Below are positions 39,898 to 50,687 of a stretch of DNA of 64,000 bases, one piece after another. The DNA is taken from contig CAVSWH010000001.1 of NCBI GenBank assembly GCA_963731625.1, forward strand, positions 1,054,001 to 1,118,000. The letters are read 5' to 3'. A model generated the notes under the pieces. The model was given only the letters and a program-made list of their open reading frames with translations. It searched no databases and was not told the origin of the DNA. Each line of letters starts with the position of its first letter. The stretch's first letter is position 1. A program made the position numbers and the translations under genes. The stretch is from PALSA-555 sp963731625 (GTDB taxonomy: Bacteria > Actinomycetota > Acidimicrobiia > IMCC26256 > PALSA-555).

Positions 39898-40710
39898 TTA
39901 GCGCTGGTGCGTGGGGCACCACCACGTGCTGCGCCCGCCGACGGTGTCGTGGCGCAGCGGCGCGCCGTCGCGTGGGCAGCGGCCGCCCGGCTGACGGGAC
40001 TCCATGACGTCGCCGGTGTGCGACCCGCCCCGGCGTCCGAGGGTGCGCAGCGTGGTGCGAATTGCGGTCGCGAGGCGACGCTGCTCCGGCGCCGTCAGCG
40101 ACGACGCGTCGCGGCGCGGGTCGAGGTCGGCGCGCCACAGGATCTCGTCGACGAGGAGGTTGCCGAGCCCGGCGATGTCGCGCTGCTGCAGGAGCGCGGC
40201 CTTGACCGGGGAGTGGCGCCGGCCGAGCCGCTCCCGCAGCGTCGCCGTGGTGACGTCGAACGCGTCGATGCCCAACCTGGTCTCGTCCGGGTCGAGCAGC
40301 ACGGCGCCGAGCCGTCGCGGGTCGCGCATCACGAGCGTGCCGCCGTCGCCGAAGCGGACGCTGAACCGGTACCAGTCGCGGTCGTCGCGGTTGCTCGCGT
40401 AGCGCAGCGGGTCGCCCGTCGGGTCGCCGTCCAGCAGCACGCGGCCGGTCATGCCGAGGTGCAGCCCGAGTGTCGGGCCCGCGTCGGCGTCGGCCCGGGC
40501 GGTGTCGGGGCTCGTGTCGAGCAGGAGGAGCTTGCCGTGGCGGCGCGCCGCGACGAAGCGCCGCCCGGGCAGCACGGCCGTGATCACCGCGGGCGTGAGC
40601 CCGCGCTTGAGGTACCAGGCGTCGGGCGCGTCGACCCCGACGATGGGCCGCCCCAGCGCGTGCGCCTCGACGGCCCGCCGGGTGGCCTCGACCTCCAGGA
40701 TCTCGGGCAC
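39898..40710 (-). CDS. Fpg/Nei-family DNA glycosylase with altered zinc finger
   Basis: The protein has 270 residues from GTG 40710; after removal of the initiator the N-terminal proline (PEILEVE) is the expected nucleophile with the following glutamate. HGKLLLL holds the conserved lysine, and QQRDIAGLGNLLVDEILW is the helix-two-turn-helix. The zinc finger reads C-x2-D-x16-C-x2-H, so the second and fourth cysteines of the standard finger are Asp and His; the DNA-contacting arginine in GGRSTW is kept. It probably removes oxidised bases, with uncertain specificity. It follows ilvD by 10 bp in the same direction. Confidence 0.87.
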   Translation of the reverse strand: MPEILEVEATRRAVEAHALGRPIVGVDAPDAWYLKRGLTPAVITAVLPGRRFVAARRHGKLLLLDTSPDTARADADAGPTLGLHLGMTGRVLLDGDPTGDPLRYASNRDDRDWYRFSVRFGDGGTLVMRDPRRLGAVLLDPDETRLGIDAFDVTTATLRERLGRRHSPVKAALLQQRDIAGLGNLLVDEILWRADLDPRRDASSLTAPEQRRLATAIRTTLRTLGRRGGSHTGDVMESRQPGGRCPRDGAPLRHDTVGGRSTWWCPTHQR

Positions 40711-40720
40711 GGGCGGCCGG

Positions 40721-42399
40721 TCAGGGCGTGGTGATGGCCCCGCGCTCGGCGCCCTGGGCGAGCCGCGCGTACTTGGCGAGGACGCCGCTCGTGTAGCGCG
40801 GCTCGAGCGGCTTCCAGTCGGCGTGCCGCGCCGCGAGGGTGGCCTCGTCGACGAGCACGTCGATCCTGTGCGCGTCGGCGTCGATGACGATCCGGTCGCC
40901 GTCCTCGACGAGCGCGATCGGCCCCCCGTCGACGGCCTCGGGGGCGACGTGGCCGACGCAGAAGCCGTGCGTCCCACCGGAGAACCGCCCGTCGGTGACG
41001 AGCGCGGCGTCCGCGCCGCGCCCGGCGCCCTTCATCGCGCCCGTGACCGCGAGCATCTCGCGCATGCCCGGTCCACCCTTCGGGCCCTCGTAGCGGATGA
41101 CGACCACGTCGCCGGCGTGGATGTGGCCCGCGAGGATCGCGTCCATGGCGAGCTCCTCGCCGTCGAAGACGCGGGCGGGTCCCTCGAAGCGGGGCGTGTC
41201 CATCCCCGCGACCTTCACCACACCGCCCTGGGGGGCGAGCGAGCCGCGCAGGATGGCGATGCCGCCCTGGCGGTGCAGGGGCGCGTCGAGGGGGTGCACG
41301 ACCGCGCCGTCCGGTCGGGGCGGGTCGAGCGCGGCCAGGTTCTCGGCGAGGGTGCGGCCGGTGACGGTGAGGCAGTCGCCGTGGAGCAGGTCCGCCTCGA
41401 GGAGCTCGCGCATGACGACCTCGACGCCGCCCACCCGGTCGAGGTCGGCCATGTGATAGGCGCCGTGGGGCTTCATGTCGGCGATGTGGGGCACGCGGGC
41501 ACCGACGCGGTTGAAGTCGTCGAGGTCGAGCTCGACGTGGGCCTCGACGGCGATGGCGAGGAGGTGCAGCACCAGGTTCGTGGACCCGCCGAGCGCCATG
41601 CCGACCGCGATCGCGTTCTCGAACGCCTCTTTGGTGAGGATCTGGCGCGGTCGGATCCCCGCCTCGAGCAGCCCGATGACCGCCCGTCCCGATTCGAACG
41701 CGTAGTCGTCGCGCCGGCGGTCGACGGCCGGCGCGGCCGAGCTGCCGGGCAGCGCCATGCCGAGCGCCTCGGCCGCCGACGCCATCGTGTTGGCGGTGAA
41801 CATCCCGGCGCAGGACCCCTCGGTCGGGCAGGCGCGCCGCTCGATCTCGCCGAGCTCGTGCTCGGTGATCGTCCCGGCCGCGCACGCGCCGACGGCCTCG
41901 AACACGCTCACGATGTCGAGGCTCTGGTCCTTCCAGTGCCCGGGGAGGATCGAGCCGCCGTAGAGGAAGACCGACGGGAGGTTCAGGCGCGCGGCCGCCA
42001 TGAGCATCCCGGGGAGGCTCTTGTCACAGCCGGCGAAGGTGACGAGCCCGTCGAGGCGCTCGGCGTGCATGACGCACTCGATCGAATCGGCGATCAGCTC
42101 TCGGCTCACGAGCGAGGCGCGCATGCCCTCGTGGCCCATCGAGATCCCGTCGCTGACGGCGATCGTCATGAACTCGAGCGGGAAGCCCCCCGCCTCGCGC
42201 ACCCCTCCTTGGCCCGCTTGGCGAGCCGGTCGAGGGGCAGGTTGCAGGGGGTGACCTCGTTCCAGCTCGACGCGACGCCGATCTGCGCCTTGCCCCAGTC
42301 GGCGTCGGTCATGCCGATGGCCCGCAGCATGGCGCGCGCGGGCGCGCGCTCCATGCCGTCGGTGACCTCGAAGCTGCGCGGTTTCATCGGGTCGCTCAT
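40721..42399 (-). CDS. ilvD: dihydroxy-acid dehydratase, one frameshift
   Basis: From ATG 42399 the protein opens with GMERAPARAMLRAIGMTD and IGVASSWNEVTPCN. After a one-base shift near 42200 it continues with TIAVSDGISMGHEGMR, the cluster cysteine motifs FAGCDKSLPG and CPTEGSCAGMFTANTM, and the C-terminal VTDGRFSGGTHGFCVGH. About 560 residues in all, the normal length. It dehydrates 2,3-dihydroxyisovalerate and its homologue in valine and isoleucine synthesis using an iron-sulfur cluster. All cluster ligands are intact, so the shift is probably a sequence error. It is followed by the Fpg-like gene. Confidence 0.93.
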
Positions 42400-42406
42400 G
42401 CGCGTC

Positions 42407-42440
42407 AGCGTACTGGGGGCCTCGCCGGCGACCGTATGCT
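42407..42440. promoter_or_regulatory. compact divergent leaderless promoters for ilvD and the Asp-box propeller gene
   Basis: In a 47-bp gap, the minus strand has TACGCT (42412-42407) 7 bases before ATG 42399 and the plus strand has TATGCT (42435-42440) 6 bases before GTG 42447. Both fit leaderless starts. The two -35 regions must overlap the opposite promoter, so the two genes may compete or be co-regulated. Confidence 0.5.
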
Positions 42441-42446
42441 CGATTC

Positions 42447-43373
42447 GTGACCGTGCTCGTCGGGACGAACGACGGCCTCTTCGCCCTCGCCGCCGAGGGC
42501 GACCCGCGCCCGCTGGCGCCCGGGCGTGTCCGCGCCCTCGCCGCGGCCGGTCCGGACGACGTCTGGGCCGTCTTCGACGACGGCACCCTCCGCCACGGCG
42601 CGGCCGACGGCACCTGGTCGTCGGCGCCGGTCGGCCCCGATGCCGAGCTCACCGCCGCGCTCGCCCGACCCGACGGCCTCCTCGTCGGCACCGCCGACGC
42701 CCGACTCTGGCGCGTCGACGGCGACACGGCGGCGCCCCTCGACGGCTTCGACCACGTCGGCGGGAAGGACACCTGGCACGCCGTCGGGAGCGCCGACCCG
42801 TACGTCCGGTCGCTCACGGCCACGGCCGACGGCGCGGCGGTCCTCGCGTCGGTGCACGTCGGTGGGATCCCGCGCTCCACGGACGGTGGGGCGACGTGGC
42901 AGCCGACCGTCGACGTGGACGACGACGTCCACGAGGTCCGCGCGCACCCCGAGGACCCGTCGCACGTCGCCGCGGCGGCCGCCGTCGGCCTCGTCGAGAG
43001 CCACGACGGCGGGGCGACCTGGTCGCGGGTGCCACGCCGCGGGCTGCACGCCACGTATCTGCGCGCCGTGGTCTTCACCGACGACGCCGTGGTGGTCGGC
43101 GCGTCGGACGGTCCGTTCGGCGACCACGCCGCCCTGTACCGCCGCCCGCTCCAGGGCGGCGCGTTCGAGCACTGCGACGGCGGGCTCCCCGAATGGCTGC
43201 CCGTCCTGATCGACACCGGCGCCCTCGCCGCCGACGGATCCCAGGTCGTCGCCGGGTCCGGCGACACCGTGTACGTGAGCGAGGACGGCGCCCGCACCTG
43301 GCGGACGGCGGCGACCGGCCTGCCCTGGATCCGCGCCGTCGCGCTGGTCAGCCTCGATTCGGCGTCCGGGTAG
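42447..43373 (+). CDS. sialidase/BNR-like beta-propeller protein
   Basis: The protein has 308 residues from GTG 42447 and no signal peptide or membrane span, so it appears cytoplasmic. At least three Asp-box turns (STDGGATW, SHDGGATW, SEDGARTW) and repeated VLVGT/VVVGAS strands mark a six- or seven-bladed propeller like those of sialidases and plant HCF136-type proteins. The catalytic Arg triad and Tyr of true sialidases are not evident, so an enzymatic role is unlikely. It is divergent from ilvD. Function unknown. Confidence 0.72.
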   Translation: MTVLVGTNDGLFALAAEGDPRPLAPGRVRALAAAGPDDVWAVFDDGTLRHGAADGTWSSAPVGPDAELTAALARPDGLLVGTADARLWRVDGDTAAPLDGFDHVGGKDTWHAVGSADPYVRSLTATADGAAVLASVHVGGIPRSTDGGATWQPTVDVDDDVHEVRAHPEDPSHVAAAAAVGLVESHDGGATWSRVPRRGLHATYLRAVVFTDDAVVVGASDGPFGDHAALYRRPLQGGAFEHCDGGLPEWLPVLIDTGALAADGSQVVAGSGDTVYVSEDGARTWRTAATGLPWIRAVALVSLDSASG

Positions 43374-43437
43374 GCCACCGCGGAAGGCTGGTGTCCGACC
43401 CGCACCCCACGGGGGTGACCGTGCGCCACGGAGCGTC

Positions 43438-44592
43438 ATGACGACCACGCCCTCTCCCCTCACCGTGGCGCCGGCCGGACCCGGCGTCACCGACCAGACC
43501 TTCGCCCGTCACGGCGACGCCGGCGACGCACGGCTGCGCTGGTTCGTCGACGGGCTCGCGGCCGCGCTCGCCGCCGCGGGCTACGAGCCCCGCGACGCGC
43601 CCGGGCCCGACGTCCAAGTCGTGCTCCACACGGTCGACCTCGACCGGCCGCGGCCCTACCGCCGGCGCCACGCGCCGACGTTCGTCGTCGCGATCGCCGC
43701 CGTGCCGGTCCGTCCGGAGGACCGCCTGCGCGCCGGCTACCCGGTCCTCGTCCGCGCCCTGGCGAACGTCGTCGTCCTGGTGAGCGACGATCCCCCGGCG
43801 GCGCACTTCGTGACGCTCGAGCAGGGCACGACGACGATCGAGCACGACGGCGACGACGACGTGTTCTTCGCCCGCGTGTTCGAGCAGCTCGCGCCGCTCG
43901 CGTCGTCCCGGCTGGTGATCGCGAACGAGTTCCGCCCGGACCTCGAGCCGGCACTCCGGGACGGCGACGAGCAGACGCGCCAGATCGAGCGGGCCGGCGC
44001 CCGACTCGACGCGCTGCACCTGCTCCCCAACCCGTTCCCGATCGAGGAGCTGCTGTCGGCACGCGACCTGCGTCACGTGAAGCTGCTCTACGGGATCGGC
44101 GGGCTCAGCTACGGCAACCTCAGCGCCCGGCGCCAGCCGCCTGCCGACTCGGGCTACGGGCCCGAGTACTGGATGAGCGCCAGCGGCGTCGACAAGGCGC
44201 ACCTGCGCGAGGTCGGGCGCGACGTGCTGCTCGTGCGCGGCTACGACCCCGGACGCGACGCGATGATCCTCGCCGTCCCGCCCGACGTCGCGCCGAACCG
44301 CGTGTCCGTCGACGCGATCGAGCACTGGATGATCTACCGCGAGCACCCCGCGGTGGGCGCCATCGTGCACGTGCACGCGTGGATCGACGGGACGACCGCC
44401 ACCGAGATCGCCTATCCGTGCGGGACGCTCGAGCTCGCCGACGCGGTCGCCGGCCTCGTCCGCCAGGCACCCGACCCCTCGCGGGCCGTCGTCGGGCAGC
44501 GCCGCCACGGCCTCACCATCACCGGCCGGGATCTCGACGACATCTTCGAGCGGATCGACGGGCGGATCGTCCCGCAGGTGCCGATGGACTGA
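43438..44592 (+). CDS. class II aldolase/adducin-family protein with N-terminal extension
   Basis: The protein has 384 residues from ATG 43438, with GGAG upstream. The first 195 residues form a separate alpha/beta region I do not recognise (FVVAIAAVPVRPEDRLRAGYP, LVIANEFRPDLE). The class II aldolase domain follows: GIGGLSYGNLSAR, WMSASGVDK, the zinc ligands in GAIVHVHAW, and a third His in VGQRRHGLT. Members are fuculose-phosphate-type aldolases, epimerases or decarboxylases. The extension suggests an unusual member. Its TGA directly abuts the converging gatB stop. Confidence 0.75.
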   Translation: MTTTPSPLTVAPAGPGVTDQTFARHGDAGDARLRWFVDGLAAALAAAGYEPRDAPGPDVQVVLHTVDLDRPRPYRRRHAPTFVVAIAAVPVRPEDRLRAGYPVLVRALANVVVLVSDDPPAAHFVTLEQGTTTIEHDGDDDVFFARVFEQLAPLASSRLVIANEFRPDLEPALRDGDEQTRQIERAGARLDALHLLPNPFPIEELLSARDLRHVKLLYGIGGLSYGNLSARRQPPADSGYGPEYWMSASGVDKAHLREVGRDVLLVRGYDPGRDAMILAVPPDVAPNRVSVDAIEHWMIYREHPAVGAIVHVHAWIDGTTATEIAYPCGTLELADAVAGLVRQAPDPSRAVVGQRRHGLTITGRDLDDIFERIDGRIVPQVPMD

Positions 44593-46064
44593 TCAGCCCA
44601 GCTGCTCCTCGAGCAGGCGGCGCAGCACCTGCGGGTTGCCCTGCTTGTTGGTCGCGGTGACGGCCTGCCCGGTCAGGAACCCGATCTTCTTCTTGCGGAC
44701 CTTGTCGTCGCCCGCGCGGTACTCGGAGGCCACGTCGGCGTGGGCCTCGAGGACCTGCGCGACGACACGCGCGAGCTCGCCCTCGTCGCTGACCTGGGCC
44801 AGGCCGCGCGCCGCCACGATCTCTCGGGGCGCCGCACCGCTGCGGAGCCCCTCGGTCAGCACCTCCTTCGCCTGGTTCCGCGACACGGTCCCGTCGGCGA
44901 CGAGCGACACGAGCTCGGCGAGGCGCTCGGGCCCCCACGCCAGCTGCACCGGCGCGATGCCCTCGTCACGCAGGCAGGCGAGCACGTCGCCGGTGCACCA
45001 GTGCGTCACGTCGCGGGGCGTGCCCGCGGTGAGCGCGGCGGTCGCCGCCTCGGCATAGTCGGCGAGGCCCTCGACGTCGAGGAGCACGCGGGCGTCGGCC
45101 GGGCTGATGCCCCACGCGTCGACGAGACGGGTGCGACGGGCGGACGGCAGCTCCGGGAGCGCGGCGGCGATCCGCGCCCGCTCGTCGGGATCCGGGGCAA
45201 CCGGCACCAGGTCGGGCTCGGGGAAGAAGCGGTAGTCGCTGCTCCCCTCCTTGGTGCGCATCCCGTGGGTCCGACCGTCGGCCTCGTCCCAGTGGCGGGT
45301 CTCCTGCACGATCCGCTCGCCGCGCGCGAGGCACTCCGCCTGCCGGGCGATCTCGAAGTCGATGGCCCGGCCGAGGGAGCGCAGCGAGTTCATGTTCTTG
45401 ACCTCGACCTTCGTGCCGAGCTCGTCGGTCCCGACCGGCCGGATCGACACGTTGGCGTCGACGCGCAGCGACCCTTCCTCCATCTTCACGTCGGAGATGT
45501 CGAGGGCGCGCAGCACGCCCCGGAGCTCGGTGACGTATGCCCGGGCCTGCTCGGCGGAGCGGAGGTCGGCGCGGCTCACGATCTCCATAAGGGGCACGCC
45601 GGCGCGGTTGTAGTCGACGAGGGAGTGGTCGGCCTCGTGGATGCGACCGCCGCCGCCGACGTGCACCGTCTTGCCCGTGTCCTCCTCGAGGTGGGCGCGC
45701 TCGATCCCGATCGACGTGCCGCCCACGTCGAGGTGGCCGTCGGAGAGGATCGGCTCCTCGTACTGGCTGATCTGAAAGTCCTTCGGCATGTCGGGGTAGA
45801 AGTAGTTCTTCCGGGCGAAGAGCGAGTGCGGAGGCACGCGGAACTCGAGCGCGGACGCGAGCCGCAGCGCGAAGTCAACGGCGGCCGCGTTCAGCACGGG
45901 CAGCGCGCCCGGGAGTCCGAGACAGACCGGGCAGATGTTCGTGTTCGGATCGGCACCGAACTCGTTCGGGCAGCCGCAGAACAGCTTCGTCGAGGTGAGC
46001 AGCTCGGTGTGCACCTCGAGGCCGATGACGGCCTCGTAGCGCTCGGCCACGTCGGTTGTCGCGG

Positions 46065-46068
<4 letters not shown>
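44593..46068 (-). CDS. gatB: aspartyl/glutamyl-tRNA amidotransferase subunit B
   Basis: The protein has 491 residues from GTG 46068, in a GTGA overlap with gatA. It has GLEVHTELLTSTKLFCGCPNEFG and NICPVCLGLPG, which supply the zinc cysteines, the RKNYFYPDMPKDFQISQYE motif, and the C-terminal YqeY-like tail binding tRNA. With GatA and GatC it converts misacylated Glu-tRNA(Gln) or Asp-tRNA(Asn) using ATP and ammonia. It is last in gatC-gatA-gatB. Confidence 0.96.
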
Positions 46069-47482
<1,414 letters not shown>

Positions 47483-47486
<4 letters not shown>

Positions 47487-47782
47487 GGCGCGTCGAGGAT
47501 TCTCGGGACACGGAAGCGGTCGCCCTCGACGGCCGGCGCCTGCGCGAGCACCTCGGCGCGGTCCAGCGACGGCCGCACCTCGTCCGCCCGCAGCACGTTC
47601 ACGAGCGGCAGCGGGTGCGCGGTGGGCTCGACACCATCCAGATCGAGCGCGGCCAGCTCGCTCACGTGCTCGAGGATCTCACCGAGCTCACCGGTGAGTC
47701 GATCGAGCTCGTCGTCGCTCAGCTGCAGGCGCGCCAAGGACGCGACGTGCTCGGCTACCGCCCGGCTGATCGGCTCCGACAT
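47483..47782 (-). CDS. gatC: aspartyl/glutamyl-tRNA amidotransferase subunit C
   Basis: The protein has 99 residues from ATG 47782. HVASLARLQLSDDELDRLTGEL and the ending RVPRILDAP are typical of GatC, the clamp that stabilises the GatA-GatB interface. It is the first gene of the trio, each joined by a 4-bp overlap. TAGACT lies 7 bases before its ATG, indicating a leaderless transcript. Confidence 0.94.
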
Positions 47783-47789
47783 CTCGGCG

Positions 47790-47795
47790 AGTCTA
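47790..47795 (-). promoter_or_regulatory. -10 box of a leaderless promoter for gatCAB
   Basis: TAGACT on the minus strand is followed by 7 bases and ATG 47782. The 124-bp gap to the divergent SCP2 gene also holds TACGAT on the plus strand (47873-47878), with GGAGGACGTC before GTG 47907, so that gene has a conventional leader. Confidence 0.5.
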
Positions 47796-47906
47796 GGGGC
47801 GAAACCTCAACGACCAGCTGGGCAATCGCCGTCGCGCGCGTCGCGGCCCGCGGCGGCGGCGACGCGTGCGACGCTACGATCTCGGCTCTCGCGCGCGGAG
47901 GACGTC

Positions 47907-48311
47907 GTGGCCCGCTATCCGTTCCTTTCAGACGACTGGCTTCGCGAAGTCGATCGGCTCGTCGACCAGCACGGCGGTGCGGAGGCACCGGGTGCGCTCG
48001 ACGTGATGATGAACCTCACGATCACTGACACGCCGTTCGGCGCCGAGCGACTCCTGCACCTCGGCTCGGCCAGCGGGCGGGGCAGCTGGGGCGCCGGTCA
48101 CGTCGACGGGGCCGACCTCACGCTCACCACCGACTACACGACCGCCAAAGCGGTGTTCGCCTCGGGTGATCCGACCGCCGGCATGCAGGCGTTCATGTCG
48201 GGCCGGATCAAGGTCGCCGGCGACATGGCCAAGCTCCTCGCAGCGCAGTCCGGCGCGACGACGGGCGGTAGCACCGCGCTCGAAACCGCGATCCAAGAGA
48301 TCACCGAGTAG
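47907..48311 (+). CDS. SCP2-like sterol/lipid-binding domain protein
   Basis: The protein has 134 residues from GTG 47907, placed by GGAGG 6 bases upstream. It is a single SCP2 fold: a strand LDVMMNLTITDTPFG, a central ADLTLTTDYTTAKAVFASGD and the helix with AFMSGRIKVAGDMAKLLA, a typical SCP2 ending. Such proteins bind hydrophobic ligands such as fatty acyl chains in the cytoplasm. No partner is indicated by the neighbourhood. Confidence 0.82.
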   Translation: MARYPFLSDDWLREVDRLVDQHGGAEAPGALDVMMNLTITDTPFGAERLLHLGSASGRGSWGAGHVDGADLTLTTDYTTAKAVFASGDPTAGMQAFMSGRIKVAGDMAKLLAAQSGATTGGSTALETAIQEITE

Positions 48312-48342
48312 GCCTGGCCGTGCGGCGATGCCGCGGTGGGTC

Positions 48343-50577
48343 CTATCGCCGGCCGGGCCCGTCGCGCCCGAGCACCCGCCCGAACAGCTCGCGCGCGGTG
48401 CGGCTGGCATTGAGCACACGCGAGCGCCGGAACGCCTCGAGCTCCGCGTGCGCGGCGTGGAGCCGGGCCTCGTAGTCCACCTGCTGGCGCCGGAGGGCAG
48501 CCGCGTCCTCCTCAGCCTGGTGCACCTGCCCGGCCAGCTCGCGCTCGGTCCGTTCGTGCGCCGCGATCGTGTCCTCCTGCGCTCGGATCCGGTTGGCAAG
48601 GATCTCGGGCGAGTTCGGCTCGATCGGCACGACGGGCGGCGCGGCGCCGCGAGGCGCGACGGGGCGGAGCGCCGCGAGCGCCGCCGCGATCGCCTCCCAC
48701 CGGTTCTCCACCACCGGGCCGGGCACGTTCGCGGCGTGCTCGAAACCGAGCGGGTTGTACCGCTCGACGAGCTCGTCGTAGCGGTCCCAGAGCACGCTGG
48801 ACGACGGGTCGAGCCCGCTCACGAAGGCCAAGCCGCTCGGCGCCGTCGGGACGGTGAACCACGACAGCGTCGGCCGTGCCTCCGCGAGGCAGTGGAGCAG
48901 CTTCCAGCAGTCGCCCGTATAGAACTCGCACGCGCGCTCGGGCCGCTGGGTCAGCTCGTCGAACGGCATCACGTCGTGGAGCACGACGATGGTCTCGGGG
49001 TCGGCGATGGCCTCGACGTGACGGAAGTCGTCGAGGACGACGGGGAACTGATGGAGCCCGTCGATGAACACGAGCGTCGGGCCTCCACCCAGCAGCTTGC
49101 GCACGTCGTGCTGCTCGAAGAACTCCGAGGAGCGCTCGGGGTAGAGGTGGTACTCGATGCTGATCGGGACCTTGATGGTGGGGTCGGGGTCGATCGCCAC
49201 CGCGACCGTCGGCGGCCGGGCAAGCGACAGCGACGCCCCCTCGAACACGCCGATCTCAAGGTAGGTGGCCGGAACCAGCTCCTCGTGCACCTTCTTGAGC
49301 ACCTGGTCGTACATCGGGCCGGGCATCCGGATGCGGCTCAGCCCGCTGTAGGCCGCGGCGTTCGTCGGCTCCGCCTCGAGCGCGCGCGTGAACTCGGCCG
49401 TCGCCTCCTCGGGCTTGCCCAGCCGCTCGAAGACGTCCCCGGCGAGCGTGTAGTACGAGGCTCGCCGGTCGGCAGGCAGTGCGTCGATGGCGTCGGCCCG
49501 GGTGATCGAGCGCAGGTACGGCACCCAGTCGGGTGAGCCCGGCCAGGCCCGGCGGGCGCGGCGGGCGAACGCCGCGGCGTCAGCCGTCCGCCCGTGATCC
49601 GTGAGCACCTGCGCCCAGTGCAACCAGCCGGATGCAAGCGCCCGTGCTTCGGCGTCGACCGGCGTCTCGGGCAGTCCGCGAGGTGCGTCGACCCCGACTC
49701 GGAGGAGCACCTCGAGCGCGCGGGCGAGCTGGGGCGGAAGCGACGAGGGCGGCGCGCCGAGCACCACCGGCCGGCGGCGTGGCGTCCTCGGCGTCGTGGC
49801 CGGGACCGCGTCGTCCGACGCGCTGACCTGGCGGAACGTCGCCTCGCTCAGCAGCACGACCCACTCGAGGTCGTCGAGGGCGGCCGCGGCCGAGAGGATG
49901 CTCGCAGCGTCACCGTCCTGTCCAGTGGCCGCGCCGGCGTCGAGGCGCGCCCAGACGTGCGCCGGCAGGAAGAAGGCGTGGCTCTCGGCGACGCCCGAGA
50001 ACCACGTGTCGACGGCGGGGAGATCCAGCGTTGCAACGCGGAACAGCTCGTACCCCTCGGCCGGCCAGCCGATCGCCGCCAACAGGCGGTCCTCGTCCTC
50101 CTCGTGCCAGCCGGCTTCGCGCGCCGCGGCGACGAGGTCGTATCCGAGGTCCCAGTTGAAGGTGGCGATCGCCGCGCTCGGGTGGACGCCTGCGCCGGCG
50201 ATCGCGTAGTGCACGAGCCCGGGGCTGGCGAGCGAGTCACCGTCGACGACGCCGACCGCCTGGCCGCGGGCGGCGCGGACCCCGGCTCGGATGGCCTCGC
50301 GGCGTGGCGCGGCGCCCACCAGTCGAGCGACGCGGAGTCCGGCGCCCCAGCCGGCGATCGATCCGACGGCGAGGGGAGGGGTCGCGCCGTTGTCGACGAG
50401 GACGACCTCGTAGTCGTCAGCGTCGACGTCCTGCTGGTACGTGGGTGCGAGCGACGCGAGGCATCGCTGGACGGCCGGCGACATCTCGGTCGCGACGACG
50501 ACGATCGAGAGCGCTGGACGGTCCGATCCGGGTCGCCGTGTGACGTCGCGCAGTCGCTGGCCCCAGGTGGACGTCAT
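48343..50577 (-). CDS. fusion protein: GT2 glycosyltransferase - TPR - SAM methyltransferase - coiled coil
   Basis: The protein has 744 residues from ATG 50577. Residues 20-270 form a GT-A domain (LSIVVVATEM, VVLVDNG, and a DGD motif at 112-114 binding the metal-sugar nucleotide). About 320-415 holds TPR-like helices (YYTLAGDVFERLGKPEEATAEFTRALEAEP). About 430-610 is a class I methyltransferase-like domain (YLEIGVFEGASLSL, VAIDPDP, LVFIDGLHQFPVVLDDFRH, VLHDVMPF). About 655-725 is a coiled coil and a basic end. It probably both elongates and modifies a cell-surface glycan. A TATCCT box lies about 37 bases upstream. Related glycosyltransferases start at 61.7 kb. Confidence 0.8.
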   Translation of the reverse strand: MTSTWGQRLRDVTRRPGSDRPALSIVVVATEMSPAVQRCLASLAPTYQQDVDADDYEVVLVDNGATPPLAVGSIAGWGAGLRVARLVGAAPRREAIRAGVRAARGQAVGVVDGDSLASPGLVHYAIAGAGVHPSAAIATFNWDLGYDLVAAAREAGWHEEDEDRLLAAIGWPAEGYELFRVATLDLPAVDTWFSGVAESHAFFLPAHVWARLDAGAATGQDGDAASILSAAAALDDLEWVVLLSEATFRQVSASDDAVPATTPRTPRRRPVVLGAPPSSLPPQLARALEVLLRVGVDAPRGLPETPVDAEARALASGWLHWAQVLTDHGRTADAAAFARRARRAWPGSPDWVPYLRSITRADAIDALPADRRASYYTLAGDVFERLGKPEEATAEFTRALEAEPTNAAAYSGLSRIRMPGPMYDQVLKKVHEELVPATYLEIGVFEGASLSLARPPTVAVAIDPDPTIKVPISIEYHLYPERSSEFFEQHDVRKLLGGGPTLVFIDGLHQFPVVLDDFRHVEAIADPETIVVLHDVMPFDELTQRPERACEFYTGDCWKLLHCLAEARPTLSWFTVPTAPSGLAFVSGLDPSSSVLWDRYDELVERYNPLGFEHAANVPGPVVENRWEAIAAALAALRPVAPRGAAPPVVPIEPNSPEILANRIRAQEDTIAAHERTERELAGQVHQAEEDAAALRRQQVDYEARLHAAHAELEAFRRSRVLNASRTARELFGRVLGRDGPGRR

Positions 50578-50687
50578 GGCTTCGTCTCGCGTCGCTCGTC
50601 GAATCGCAGACGGCAGGATACTGCCGCGGATCGCTCAGTCGGCAGGCCGGGCGGCACGCCGCGGTGCGGCGTGGGACCGGGCGGAGC

